The notes beneath the pieces were generated by a model, which saw only the letters and a program-made list of their open reading frames with translations, did not search any database and was not told the DNA's origin. Below, one piece after another: positions 33,594-42,147 of a stretch of 60,241 nucleotides of DNA (positions are counted from its first letter, which is position 1; each line of letters starts with the position of its first letter). Where the stretch lies: assembly GCA_959602365.1 (NCBI GenBank), contig CAUGSS010000015.1, forward strand, positions 1 to 60,241. The letters are read 5' to 3'. A program made the position numbers and the translations under genes. This stretch comes from an uncultured Eubacteriales bacterium (GTDB taxonomy: Bacteria > Bacillota > Clostridia > Oscillospirales > Oscillospiraceae).

Positions 33594-34577
33594 ATGATCA
33601 AATACGTGATAAAACGAATTTTGCTGTTGATCCCGGTATTTCTGGGCGTGACCTTTGTCATCTTTGCCATTGTCCGGCTGAATCCGGCGGACCCGGTTGT
33701 CGCCATTCTGGGAATCAACATCACCGACGAGCAGTATGCCGCCAAGGCCGCGGAGCTGGGGCTGGATCAGCCCTTCTTCGTCCAGTATCTGCTCTATATC
33801 AAGAATATTGTCTTCAACTTCGACCTGGGCGTGTCCTATTCCACCGGCCGGCAGGTCTCCACCATGATCGCCGAGCGCTTTGGCACCACGCTGCAGCTGG
33901 GCCTGATGGGCATCGCCCTGGCCCTGGTGCTGGGTATCCCCTTCGGCATCATCTCAGCCACCCGCCAGTATTCGCTGGTGGACCGGGTGGTCACCTTTGG
34001 GTCGCTGGTGTTTGCCTCCATGCCCGCCTTCTTCTCGGCGCTGGTCATGATGCTGCTGTTCAGCCTGAAGCTGCGCTGGCTGCCCGCCTCCTTTGACCAG
34101 AGCTTTTTGGGTTGGATCATGCCGGTGGTGGCCGTGGGCATGTCGCCGGTGGCGGGCATTACACGAATGACCCGATCAAGCATGCTGGACGTCATCCGTC
34201 AGGATTACGTCCGCACCGCCCGGGCCAAGGGATTGTCGGAGAAGGTCATCATCTTCAAGCACGAGCTGAAAAACGCCGTCATTCCGGTGCTCACCGTGGT
34301 GGGCATGCAGATCGGCTCCATCATGGCGGGCTCGGTGGTGGTGGAATCCATCTTCTCGGTTCCCGGCATGGGCAGCATGATCTCCCAGGCCATCACCGAC
34401 CAGGACTACAACCTGGTGCAGGGCAGCGTGCTGTTCATCGCCCTGTTCATCTGCGCCATCAACCTGGTGGTGGACATTGTGTACGCCTTTATCGATCCCC
34501 GGATCAAGGCCCAGTATAAGGGCGGCGGCAAAAAGAAAAACAGACATCAGGAAAAAGAGAAAGGGAAGGTGAGCTGA
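33594..34577 (+). CDS. ABC transporter permease, DppB-like
   Basis: 327 residues, six membrane helices, binding-protein-dependent permease. N-terminal MIKYVIKRILLLIPVFLGVTF is typical of DppB/OppB. The EAA-type loop that contacts the ATPase includes DYVRTARAKGLSEKVIIFKH (about 203-222). It follows the 5'-nucleotidase-like gene by eight bases and precedes the second permease by two, so it is part of one operon with the binding protein and the two ATPases. Imports an oligopeptide-like or other organic ligand. Confidence 0.93.
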   Translation: MIKYVIKRILLLIPVFLGVTFVIFAIVRLNPADPVVAILGINITDEQYAAKAAELGLDQPFFVQYLLYIKNIVFNFDLGVSYSTGRQVSTMIAERFGTTLQLGLMGIALALVLGIPFGIISATRQYSLVDRVVTFGSLVFASMPAFFSALVMMLLFSLKLRWLPASFDQSFLGWIMPVVAVGMSPVAGITRMTRSSMLDVIRQDYVRTARAKGLSEKVIIFKHELKNAVIPVLTVVGMQIGSIMAGSVVVESIFSVPGMGSMISQAITDQDYNLVQGSVLFIALFICAINLVVDIVYAFIDPRIKAQYKGGGKKKNRHQEKEKGKVS

Positions 34578-34579
34578 CC

Positions 34580-35458
34580 ATGGCCGGAAAAGAGGCAAAG
34601 AAGCCCGCGAATAAAAAGCGGAGCCAATGGCTGGACATCTGGGCACGGCTGCGCCGCAACAAGGTGTTCATGGTCAGCCTGGTCATCATCGTTCTGCTGG
34701 TGCTCTCGGCTGTGTTTGCGGATGTGATCGCCCCCTATGACGCGGCCTACATTGACCCCTCCAACCGCTTTGCCCCCATCAGCCTGGCCCATCCCATGGG
34801 CACGGACAACTACGGACGGGATCTGCTCAGCCGGGTGATCTACGGCGGACGGATCTCCCTGCTGGTGGCGGTGCTGGCCGTTATTCTGGGCCTGGTGGTG
34901 GGCGGCCTGCTGGGCACCACCGCCGGCTACTTCGGCGGGATCTATGAGACCATCGTCATGCGCTGCACCGACGTGCTGATGGCCATTCCCAGTTTTTTGA
35001 TGGCCCTGTGCGTCTCGGTGGCCCTGGGTACCGGTATCCTGAACACCGCCATCGCCATCGCCGCCAGCGCGGTGCCCTCCTACGCCCGGGTGACCCGGGC
35101 CTCGGTGCTCAGCGAAAAGAGCCGGCAGTATGTGGAGGCCGCGGCCTCCATCGGCACCGGGCACATGAAGATCATCATCAAGCACATCCTGCCCAATATC
35201 CTCTCCCCCATCCTGGTGGAGTCCACCCTGCGGATCGGCGCCAGCATCGTGGCCATCTCCGGCCTGAGCTTCATCGGCCTGGGCGTGCAGCCCCCCACGG
35301 CGGAGTGGGGCTCCATGATGTCCAGCTGCCTGACCTATTTCCGGGACTATCCCTGGCTGGTGCTGTTCCCCGGCATTGCGATTATGATTACGATTTTTGC
35401 CTTTAACCTGTTTGGCGACGGCCTGCGCGACGCGCTGGATCCCCGCCTGAAGGACTGA
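34580..35458 (+). CDS. ABC transporter permease, DppC-like
   Basis: 292 residues. The N-terminal OppC-type segment (LRRNKVFMVSLVIIVLLVLS) is followed by the GTDNYGRDLLSRVIYGGRISL signature of DppC/OppC and five further helices. The EAA loop is around RQYVEAAASIGTGHMKII. The stop overlaps a possible ATG of the next ATPase gene. Forms the heterodimeric channel with the DppB-like subunit. Confidence 0.93.
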   Translation: MAGKEAKKPANKKRSQWLDIWARLRRNKVFMVSLVIIVLLVLSAVFADVIAPYDAAYIDPSNRFAPISLAHPMGTDNYGRDLLSRVIYGGRISLLVAVLAVILGLVVGGLLGTTAGYFGGIYETIVMRCTDVLMAIPSFLMALCVSVALGTGILNTAIAIAASAVPSYARVTRASVLSEKSRQYVEAAASIGTGHMKIIIKHILPNILSPILVESTLRIGASIVAISGLSFIGLGVQPPTAEWGSMMSSCLTYFRDYPWLVLFPGIAIMITIFAFNLFGDGLRDALDPRLKD

Positions 35459-35472
35459 TGGGGGGCTTGGCT

Positions 35473-36561
35473 ATGAATTTGCTAGAGATCAAAGATCTGG
35501 TGATCCAGTACAAGAGCGACGGCGTGGTGGTTCACGCGGTCAACGGCATCGACATCACCCTGGAGGCCGGGGATACCCTGGGCCTGGTGGGGGAGACCGG
35601 CGCCGGCAAGACCACCACCGCCCTGGGCATCCTGGGGCTGATCCCCAATCCCCCCGGCGAAATTGTCCAGGGCGAGATCCTGTTCAACGGCACCGACCTG
35701 CGAACACTGCCGGAGAAGGAGATGCGCAAGATCCGGGGCAAGGAGATTTCAATGATCTTCCAGGACCCCATGACGGCATTGAACCCGGTGCTCACCGTGG
35801 GGGAGCAGATCGCCGAGGTGGTGGTCCTCCACGAGAAGTGCAGCAAGCAGGAGGGGGCCAAGCGGGCCGGGGAGATGCTGGAGCTGGTGGGCATCCCCGC
35901 CTCCCGGGCCGCCGACTATCCCCACCAGTTCTCCGGCGGCATGAAGCAGCGGGTGGTCATCGCCATGGCCCTGGCCTGTGACCCCAAACTGCTGCTGGCC
36001 GACGAACCCACCACCGCCCTGGATGTGACCATCCAGGCCCAGGTGCTGGACATGATGCGGGGGCTGAAGCAGAAGCTGAACACCTCCATGCTGCTTATCA
36101 CCCACGATTTGGGGGTGGTGGCGGAGATCTGCGACAAGGTGGCCATCATGTACGCCGGGGAGATCGTGGAGTACGGTACCCTGCGCCACATCTTCAAGGA
36201 GGTGGCCCACCCCTACACCAAGGGGCTGTTCAACTCGCTGCCCTCCCTGGACAAGGAGGTGGAGCGGCTGATGCCCATCCGGGGCCAGATGCCCGACCCG
36301 GCCAACCTGCCCGAGGGGTGCGCCTTCCATCCCCGCTGCCCCTACGCCGACGAGGCGTGCAGGACGTGCCACCCGGAGCTCAAGGAGGTGGACAGCGGCC
36401 ACTTTGTGCGCTGCCTCCACGCGGGCAAGGGCGTGCCGCTGTATTTCCCGGATGTGGACGAAAACGAGCGGGCCTACAACCAGGGGGAGGATGTGTCCAA
36501 CCCGGGCAACGACTACCTGGACCGGCTGAAGTATTACGAAGGAGAGGGGGAGCAGAAATGA
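35473..36561 (+). CDS. ABC transporter ATPase, DppD-like
   Basis: 362 residues from 35473, where a G-rich ribosome site lies about six bases upstream; an ATG at 35458 overlapping the permease stop is the alternative. Walker A GETGAGKTTTALG, Q-loop FQDPMTALNP, signature FSGGMKQRVVIAMAL, Walker B LLLADEPTTALD, H-loop ITHDLGVV. The C-terminal oligopeptide-type extension has cysteines in CAFHPRCPYADEACRTC, as in Opp/DppD proteins that carry an Fe-S-like site. The stop overlaps the start of the partner ATPase. Confidence 0.93.
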   Translation: MNLLEIKDLVIQYKSDGVVVHAVNGIDITLEAGDTLGLVGETGAGKTTTALGILGLIPNPPGEIVQGEILFNGTDLRTLPEKEMRKIRGKEISMIFQDPMTALNPVLTVGEQIAEVVVLHEKCSKQEGAKRAGEMLELVGIPASRAADYPHQFSGGMKQRVVIAMALACDPKLLLADEPTTALDVTIQAQVLDMMRGLKQKLNTSMLLITHDLGVVAEICDKVAIMYAGEIVEYGTLRHIFKEVAHPYTKGLFNSLPSLDKEVERLMPIRGQMPDPANLPEGCAFHPRCPYADEACRTCHPELKEVDSGHFVRCLHAGKGVPLYFPDVDENERAYNQGEDVSNPGNDYLDRLKYYEGEGEQK

Positions 36562-37529
36562 GCCAACTGCTGGAAGTGAGCCATCTCAAGACCTATTTCA
36601 AGACCGGCGGCGGATTCCTCCACGCGGTGGACGACATCAGCTTCACCCTGGACGAGGGCAAGACCCTGGGGGTGGTGGGCGAGTCCGGCTGCGGCAAGTC
36701 CACCCTGGGCCGGACCATCCTGGGACTCCAGGCCGCCACCTCGGGCAGCGTGAAGTTTGACGGCAAGGAGATCATCGGCCTGCGGGGCTCCGCCCGGAAG
36801 AAGATCATCAGCGATATGCAGATGATCTTCCAGGACCCCTTCTCCTCCCTGAACCCCCACTACTGCGTCTATGAGCTGATCGCCGACCCGCTGAAGGTGT
36901 ACCACGTCTGCCACGGCAAGAAGGAGCTGGACGCCCGGGTGCGGCAGCTGATGGACACCGTAGGCCTGGCGGAGCGGTTCATGTTCTCCTACCCCCACGA
37001 GCTGGACGGCGGCCGCCGCCAGCGCATCGGCATCGCCCGGGCCCTGGCCCTGGAGCCCCGGTTCATCGTCTGCGACGAGCCGGTGTCCGCCCTGGACGTG
37101 TCCATCCAGGCCCAGATCCTGAACCTGCTCCAGGACCTGCAGCAGGAGAAAAACCTGGCCTATATGTTTGTCACCCACGACCTCTCGGTGGTCAAGCACA
37201 TTTCCGACGAGATCATGGTCATGTATCTAGGCTGCCTGGTGGAGAAGAGCCCGGCCAAGGAGCTGTTCCGGCTGCCGTTGCACCCCTATACCAAGGGCCT
37301 GCTGTCCGCCATCCCGATCCCCAGCATCGACGAGAAGCCGGAGCGCATCATCATGAAGGGGGAGATCGCCTCCCCCATCGACCCCAAGCCCTGCTGCCGG
37401 TTTGCGGGCCGGTGCCCCTATGCCGCCGATATCTGCTGGCAGCAGCAGCCCGAGGCCAGGGAAGTCAGTCCCGGCCATCTGGTGGCCTGCCACCGCACCC
37501 TGGAGATCAACCAGGATTTGGATATTTGA
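36558..37529 (+). CDS. ABC transporter ATPase, DppF-like
   Basis: 323 residues; ATG at 36558 overlaps the previous stop and has GGAGAGGGGGAG in front. Walker A GESGCGKSTLG, Q-loop FQDPFSSLNP, Walker B FIVCDEPVSALD, H-loop VTHDLSVV. The signature motif is LDGGRRQRIGIARAL, where LSGGQRQR is usual. The same change is seen in the paralogue at 50840, so it is a subgroup trait rather than damage. The C-terminal cysteine extension is CCRFAGRCPYAADIC. Last gene of the first ABC operon. Confidence 0.93.
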   Translation: MSQLLEVSHLKTYFKTGGGFLHAVDDISFTLDEGKTLGVVGESGCGKSTLGRTILGLQAATSGSVKFDGKEIIGLRGSARKKIISDMQMIFQDPFSSLNPHYCVYELIADPLKVYHVCHGKKELDARVRQLMDTVGLAERFMFSYPHELDGGRRQRIGIARALALEPRFIVCDEPVSALDVSIQAQILNLLQDLQQEKNLAYMFVTHDLSVVKHISDEIMVMYLGCLVEKSPAKELFRLPLHPYTKGLLSAIPIPSIDEKPERIIMKGEIASPIDPKPCCRFAGRCPYAADICWQQQPEAREVSPGHLVACHRTLEINQDLDI

Positions 37530-37571
37530 GCGGCGGCGGGTTATATGCCCAGACGTATCAAACCATTTAAT

Positions 37572-37608
37572 GTCCATATTTCAAATCTGGACGTGAACAC
37601 GATATACT
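37572..37608 (+). promoter_or_regulatory. Promoter with overlapping palindrome before the NTF2-like trio
   Basis: TTCAAA (37580-37585), 17-base spacer, TATACT (37603-37608). The -35 lies within a 21-bp imperfect palindrome (37572-37592, arms GTCCA-x-ATTT and AAAT-x-TGGAC), a likely regulator site, possibly for one of the LysR proteins. Confidence 0.6.
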
Positions 37609-37681
37609 GATCCAAGCGAAAGGACATGGCCGTGCGCAAGGGCGTGTCTGCGCTGTGAAACTGAACACAGGAGGTTACAAT

Positions 37682-38410
37682 ATGGCTGTTACACTCACGA
37701 CAGAGGAAAAGCTCGCCTGGCTGGAGGGCTATAAGGCGATCGAAAAGCTGGTCAACAAGAAGAGCTTTTTTGAGCTGATCAAACAGGGGGACGACATCTG
37801 GCAGCAGTTCTGGTGCTCCCCCGGGCACGAGCCCACCCTGGGGGTGAACGACGGCTTCTACGCTGGCGCTGAGGCCATCGGCAATTACTACGCCGCCCGG
37901 AAGGAGATCACCCGGGCCAAGACCGCGATGGTCAAAAAGGCTCACCCTGAGCTGGTGGGCAAGACGGAGGAGGAGCTGTTCGGCATCGGACAGCTCGCCG
38001 TCCAGAACATGACTTGCCAGGTGATCGAGGTGGCCCGGGATCAGAAGACCGCCAAGGGGCTGTGGTACTACACCCTGATCGACTTCGACCTGACCCAGTA
38101 TGGCCCCGAAGCCCGCTGGTACTGGGGCCGGGTGGGCATCGACTTCATCAACGAGGACGGCCAGTGGAAGATTTGGCATATGATGGACGCCCTGGACTTT
38201 GACGGCCTGATGGGCACCGACTGGAACAACCCTGAGCCGGAGCGGCCGGTACTGCCTGAGTACGCCGCGGTGGCCCAGCTCAAGCTGCCCGAGCCCAACG
38301 TGAAGCGGCAGAACCACGAGAAGTTCTGGCGCCGCCGCCCGGTCAAGCCCTTCCCCGCGGTGCCCAAGCCCTATGACACCTTTTCCAACACGTTCAGCTA
38401 CGGCATGTAA
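37682..38410 (+). CDS. NTF2/SnoaL-like protein 1
   Basis: 242 residues; CAGGAGGT precedes ATG 37682. The core resembles the SnoaL-like alpha+beta cone fold (NTF2 superfamily), a small-molecule binding fold used by dehydratases, isomerases and cyclases. Visible family landmarks: an N-terminal helix (YKAIEKLVNKKSFFELIKQG), GVNDGFYAGAEAIGNYYAAR, and the C-terminal GQWKIWHMMDALDF strand. The C-terminal 60 residues extend beyond the usual fold and end with a P-x-PYDTFSNTFSYGM segment shared in style with its two neighbours. No signal peptide. First of three related genes in tandem. Confidence 0.72.
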   Translation: MAVTLTTEEKLAWLEGYKAIEKLVNKKSFFELIKQGDDIWQQFWCSPGHEPTLGVNDGFYAGAEAIGNYYAARKEITRAKTAMVKKAHPELVGKTEEELFGIGQLAVQNMTCQVIEVARDQKTAKGLWYYTLIDFDLTQYGPEARWYWGRVGIDFINEDGQWKIWHMMDALDFDGLMGTDWNNPEPERPVLPEYAAVAQLKLPEPNVKRQNHEKFWRRRPVKPFPAVPKPYDTFSNTFSYGM

Positions 38411-38424
38411 GGGAGGGAGACGAC

Positions 38425-39207
38425 ATGAAAAAAATGACTGTGGAAGAACAGATCGAGCACGCCTGGGACGTGCAGCAGATCAAAAACCTGATGGGCCGCC
38501 ACGCCTATTACCACGAGTACAACCGCCACGACTGGGAGATGCAGGAGCTGTTCATCCAGAAGGAGGAGAACAAGCCCGGGGTGTCCTTCGGCCAGAACGC
38601 CGGATTCCAGCACGGCTATGAGCTGGTGGCGGACAACTATGACCGCAAGTCCTTCACCCAGTGGTTCGCCGCCCTGGAGGACTTTATCCCTGAGGACCCC
38701 ACCATCGAGCGCACCATCGAGAACGCCGGCATGGGCTGCATGATCATCCATCAGATCGCCTCCCCGCTGATCGAGATCGCCGAGGACGGCCTGACCGCCC
38801 AAGGCTCCTTCGACGGCAACGGCCAGATCACCGAGGTCTATCCCGACGAGACCACCACCAAGGTCATGTTCGAGCGCTACAACTGCGACTTCGTGAAAGA
38901 GGACGGGGAGTGGAAGCTGCAGAAGATGTTCATCGCCACCGACATCTGCCTGACCCCCGCCGGCACAGACGAGCGGGAGCTGGCCACCCAGCTGGAGGCC
39001 CAGCAGAAGTTCGTGCTGCGGGACGGCCAGGAGGAGGACCCGGAGACCACCATCATCCGCAACCACGAGGTGTACTGCTATACCGTGGCTGCGGGCCAGC
39101 CCCAGTGGCCGCTGTATCCGGTGCCCCACAAGACGGCGGCGGACGTGGTGCCCAACGACTATTACGGCTATATGGATTTCATGGGCCTGAAGGAGGATGA
39201 GGAATGA
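38425..39207 (+). CDS. NTF2/SnoaL-like protein 2
   Basis: 260 residues, ribosome site GGGAGGGAG. Helix and motif QQIKNLMGRHAYYHEYNRHDWEMQ corresponds to the SnoaL_4 start, with Asp/His positions that act as catalytic acid/base in characterised relatives such as scytalone dehydratase and BaiE. GEWKLQKMFIATD is the final core strand. Cytoplasmic. The stop overlaps the next start. It diverges strongly from its neighbours, so this is an old duplication, not a recent one. The reaction is unknown. Confidence 0.72.
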   Translation: MKKMTVEEQIEHAWDVQQIKNLMGRHAYYHEYNRHDWEMQELFIQKEENKPGVSFGQNAGFQHGYELVADNYDRKSFTQWFAALEDFIPEDPTIERTIENAGMGCMIIHQIASPLIEIAEDGLTAQGSFDGNGQITEVYPDETTTKVMFERYNCDFVKEDGEWKLQKMFIATDICLTPAGTDERELATQLEAQQKFVLRDGQEEDPETTIIRNHEVYCYTVAAGQPQWPLYPVPHKTAADVVPNDYYGYMDFMGLKEDEE

Positions 39208-39911
39208 TGACCATCGAAGAAAGAGCCTTTGCCGTGACCGCCTCCGACGAGTGCGAGAAGCTGATGACCCGCTTTGGCTACCTCTGCTCCGGCGGCAAGT
39301 ACCGGGAGATTTTTGAGACCCTGTTCTCCAAGCGGGAGGACATCACCCTGACCGTGAACAACGGCCAGTTCAACAACCGCTACAGCGTCTACAAGGCCTT
39401 TGTCCTGGACCAGGAGCGGGCCGCCGTCGACCACTATCTGGCCTGCAAGCAGCGCTATCCCGGCCTGGAGGACAAGGTGGAGGATATTTTCGCCCTGTAC
39501 ATGTTCCGCAAACCCCTGATGCACAACATGGTGTTTGAGCTGGCCGGGGACGCCCAGAGCGCCAAGGCCGTCTTCTACACCACCGCCTACGTCCACAACG
39601 AGGTCACCCCCTCCGGCGTGCGGGACTGCCGCTGGATCATGGAGCGCCACGCCGCCGACTTCGTCTATGAGGACGGCGCCTGGAAGATACTGAACTTCCG
39701 GGTCAACTCCGACGCGGAGGGGCTGATGGACACCTATCAGTGGCCCCTGCGCAACCGGGTGGTGCCCGAGTTCGACGCCCTGGACAACTATGACCTGCCC
39801 GGCACCTACCACCGCGCCTACTCCCCCCTGCAGGTGCCCCAGAACACCCCGGCCATCCCCGAACCCTATGAGACCTACAGCGCTGAGCACTCCTATGCCG
39901 CGCTGAAGTGA
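39204..39911 (+). CDS. NTF2/SnoaL-like protein 3
   Basis: 235 residues, ATG overlapping the preceding stop. CEKLMTRFGYLCSGGKYREIFETL is the first helix region; DITLTVNNGQFNNRYSVYK and GAWKILNFRVNSD mark the cone fold. It ends with IPEPYETYSAEHSYAALK, matching the tail style of the first member. Together the three could form a hetero-oligomer or act on successive intermediates. A terminator follows directly. Confidence 0.72.
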   Translation: MMTIEERAFAVTASDECEKLMTRFGYLCSGGKYREIFETLFSKREDITLTVNNGQFNNRYSVYKAFVLDQERAAVDHYLACKQRYPGLEDKVEDIFALYMFRKPLMHNMVFELAGDAQSAKAVFYTTAYVHNEVTPSGVRDCRWIMERHAADFVYEDGAWKILNFRVNSDAEGLMDTYQWPLRNRVVPEFDALDNYDLPGTYHRAYSPLQVPQNTPAIPEPYETYSAEHSYAALK

Positions 39912-39926
39912 CTCCTCCTCTGATCC

Positions 39927-39961
39927 GGCTGCCCGTCCATTGGGACGGGCAGCCATTTTTT
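39927..39961 (+). terminator. Terminator of the NTF2-like trio
   Basis: Perfect 12-bp arms (39927-39938, 39943-39954), loop ATTG, then ATTTTTT. Confidence 0.92.
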
Positions 39962-39979
39962 GGGAAGAGTGCTGCCTGT

Positions 39980-40009
39980 AAAAAACCTCCGCGCCCATGG
40001 GCACGGAGG
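39980..40009 (-). terminator. Terminator of the hydratase-like gene
   Basis: Arms 39986-39996 and 39999-40009 pair with one wobble; on the minus strand a run of six T follows (A run at 39980-39985). Confidence 0.82.
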
Positions 40010-40032
40010 TCTGTAAAAGGGGGAAACGGGGA

Positions 40033-40818
40033 TCAGGCGAAGGTGACGGACAGCCGGCCCAGGGTGGAGAATTCTGCCTCAAACCGGTCGCCCGGGGATG
40101 CCGGGTGGGCGCCGCACAGGGCGCCGGAGAGGACGATATCCCCGGCCTTCAGCCCCCGGCCGTACTGGTCATACAGCTTGTTGGACAGCCAGGCCACGCT
40201 GTTGAGGGGGCTGCCCAGGATCACATCTGCCCGGCCCCGGGCCAGCACGGCGCCGTTTTTGTACAGGGTCAGCTCCTCGGCCGCAAAGTCCATGCCATCG
40301 GAGGCGCGCTGGGCGGAGGAGCGCATAAAGTGCCCCGCCGAGGAGTTGTCGCTGACGGTGTCGGCGATCCGGTTGCGCCAGCCCGCCAGCCGGGTCTCGG
40401 GGAATTCAAAGGCGGCCTGCACATAGCCTGTGGCGGCCAGCACGTCCCCGGCGGAGGCCTGGCGGGGCAGGTCGGCCCCCAGCACGAAGGCGATCTCCCC
40501 CTCTACCTTGGGCTCAAACATGCGGTCAAAGGGGGCGGCGCCGTTCTCTGCGAGTTCCATGCCGGAATAAAGCCGCCCATAGTCCGGCTCATCCACCTCC
40601 ATGGACGCCATCAGCTCCTTTGCGGTCAGGCCGATCTTGTATCCCACCGCCCGGTGGCCCAGCTGGGCGGCCCGCTGGGCATTGTACCGCTGCACCAGAT
40701 AGGCCTCGTCGGCGGTCAGCTCCGGATAACGCTGGGAGATCAGCGTGTCAATGGCGGCGTGATTGCAGTAGGCGCGGTACAGCTCATCGGCCAGCGCCTT
40801 TGTCAGCTCAGAGTTCAT
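40033..40818 (-). CDS. 2-keto-4-pentenoate hydratase / FAH-family enzyme (MhpD-like)
   Basis: 261 residues, the usual size of MhpD/DmpE hydratases, which add water to 2-hydroxypenta-2,4-dienoate in meta-cleavage pathways; related members are decarboxylases. Motifs: GYKIGLTAKELMASM, the metal-binding EPKVEGEIAFVLG, ATGYVQAAFEFPETR and GRADVILGSPLNSVAWLSN, GDIVLSGALCGAHP. RBS GAGGAGGT. Meta-cleavage itself needs oxygen, so in this probably anaerobic setting it should act on another 2-oxo-acid, for example from sugar-acid breakdown. Adjacent to the second LysR gene. Confidence 0.85.
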   Translation of the reverse strand: MNSELTKALADELYRAYCNHAAIDTLISQRYPELTADEAYLVQRYNAQRAAQLGHRAVGYKIGLTAKELMASMEVDEPDYGRLYSGMELAENGAAPFDRMFEPKVEGEIAFVLGADLPRQASAGDVLAATGYVQAAFEFPETRLAGWRNRIADTVSDNSSAGHFMRSSAQRASDGMDFAAEELTLYKNGAVLARGRADVILGSPLNSVAWLSNKLYDQYGRGLKAGDIVLSGALCGAHPASPGDRFEAEFSTLGRLSVTFA

Positions 40819-40884
40819 ATATACTACCTCCTCGGTAAAATCAGTTCGCTCTTATTTTAGACCACAGGGCCGGGCGGGGGAATT

Positions 40885-40901
40885 CTCCATTTTGAATGGA
40901 G
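40885..40901. promoter_or_regulatory. Palindrome upstream of the hydratase-like gene
   Basis: CTCCATT TTG AATGGAG, perfect seven-base arms, 67 bases upstream of the start. Reads CATTCAAAATGGA on the minus strand, resembling motifs before the flavoprotein, ABC and NTF2-like units. Confidence 0.5.
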
Positions 40902-40957
40902 TCATATTGCGGGTGTTATATCCCAGAGCGGCGCCGGCGTCAGCCTGGTTGAAGCAG

Positions 40958-41000
40958 AAAAAGAGCAGCACGGAACGGAAAACGGTTCCGCGCTGCTCTT
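40958..41000 (-). terminator. Terminator of the lysR-type gene at 41032
   Basis: Arms 40961-40976 and 40985-41000 pair with one mismatch; the minus-strand continuation is TTTTTC. Confidence 0.8.
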
Positions 41001-41031
41001 GCACTACGGTATTATTTCCGGTGTGTGGCGG

Positions 41032-41973
41032 TCAGCAGGCGTGCTGCCGGGCCATGATCCGCTGTCCTTCCTCGCACTGCTCCGTCAGGATGTTGCCCAG
41101 CTCCTGACGGGTGTAGAGATAGAATTCCTCCATAATCGGGGTGGAGATGTGGGATCGGGAGCGGGCGATGCCCACCGTGATCTGAGCGAAGTAGTCGTCC
41201 AACGGGACGGCCCGCAGATCCAGATTGCCCTCGCCCATGAGCTCGGGCAGGCGGTGGACGGGACAGAGCACAATATTGCGTCCAAAATCAAAGGTTCGCT
41301 CATCGAACCACTCCTGCTCGTTGCTGGTGCGGACGATATTGGGCACAAAGCCCGCCTTTTGGCACAGGTTGAGCAGGGTGCTGCGGGAGAGGAACAGTTC
41401 GTTGCAGATAAAATGGGCCTGGCGGAAGTCCTCCAGGGAGCAGCTGCGCCGGTTGGCAAAGTGGTTGTCCTGCTTCATCAGCGCCACCACCGGAATGGTG
41501 TGGACCGGCTCCCAGACGATTTTTTCGCCCTCCATCCAGTCACACACCACGGCCAGATCAATGGTATGGGCCAGAAGGCCGTTCTCAATACCCTTGTCGG
41601 ACAACACCATCTGGGTGGTGGGCAGCAGGCCGTAGTCCAGATAGTAGTGGGAGAAGAGGGCGGGCAGGATGCGGGAGAAGCTGGCGGCGGCATTGATGCG
41701 GTCCTCCCGATACTCTTTCGCGTGTCGGATCTCCTCCACTGCGGTGTCCAGCTCCTGAAAGATGCGGTTGACGTGATGGAGGAAGATTTCGCCGTTTTCC
41801 GTCAGCTGAATGCGCCCCTTGGAGCGGCTGAACAGCTGCACGCCCAGGCTGCTCTCCAGGCGGGAGATGGAGGTGCTCAGGTTGGGCTGGGAGACGAACA
41901 GTTCCCGGGCGGCTTTTGTCACGTTTTCCAGTTTTGCCACGGTTCTGAAGTGGTTGAGTTGGTTTAGTTCCAT
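41032..41973 (-). CDS. LysR-family regulator, paralogue of the one at 29796
   Basis: 313 residues. HTH with TKAARELFVSQPNLSTSISR and LGVQLFSRSKGRIQLTENG; effector domain about 90-300. Strong similarity to the regulator at 29796 over the whole length, including the EWFDE/EFFDA and FDFG segments of the C-terminal domain, suggests a duplicated pair recognising related ligands. Same strand as and upstream of the hydratase-like gene but separated from it by its own terminator. Confidence 0.9.
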   Translation of the reverse strand: MELNQLNHFRTVAKLENVTKAARELFVSQPNLSTSISRLESSLGVQLFSRSKGRIQLTENGEIFLHHVNRIFQELDTAVEEIRHAKEYREDRINAAASFSRILPALFSHYYLDYGLLPTTQMVLSDKGIENGLLAHTIDLAVVCDWMEGEKIVWEPVHTIPVVALMKQDNHFANRRSCSLEDFRQAHFICNELFLSRSTLLNLCQKAGFVPNIVRTSNEQEWFDERTFDFGRNIVLCPVHRLPELMGEGNLDLRAVPLDDYFAQITVGIARSRSHISTPIMEEFYLYTRQELGNILTEQCEEGQRIMARQHAC

Positions 41974-42083
41974 TGTTCTTTGATTCCCTCATGGCGTGGA
42001 GACGGACGGTGATCATTTTTGATTTTACATGATTTTTAAATCGCTGTCAAACCGGCGGAGGCGGGGAGAAGGGAGGCAGGCGG

Positions 42084-42124
42084 ACAGCGGGCCCGGCGCA
42101 TTATGCGCCGGGCCCGCTGTTTTT
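42084..42124. terminator. GC-rich hairpin after the NHL propeller gene
   Basis: Perfect 17-bp arms (42084-42100, 42104-42120), loop TTA. The T run (42120-42124) is on the plus-strand side, although the neighbouring genes are on the minus strand, so its terminating direction is unclear. Confidence 0.6.
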
Positions 42125-42147
42125 CCGGTTTCAGGCCGTGGGGGAAA

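Noticed and set aside
27609..40818. A bile-acid-inducible (bai) operon
   Set aside because: Only distant look-alikes of BaiCD and BaiE are present; BaiA, BaiB, BaiF and BaiG equivalents are missing.
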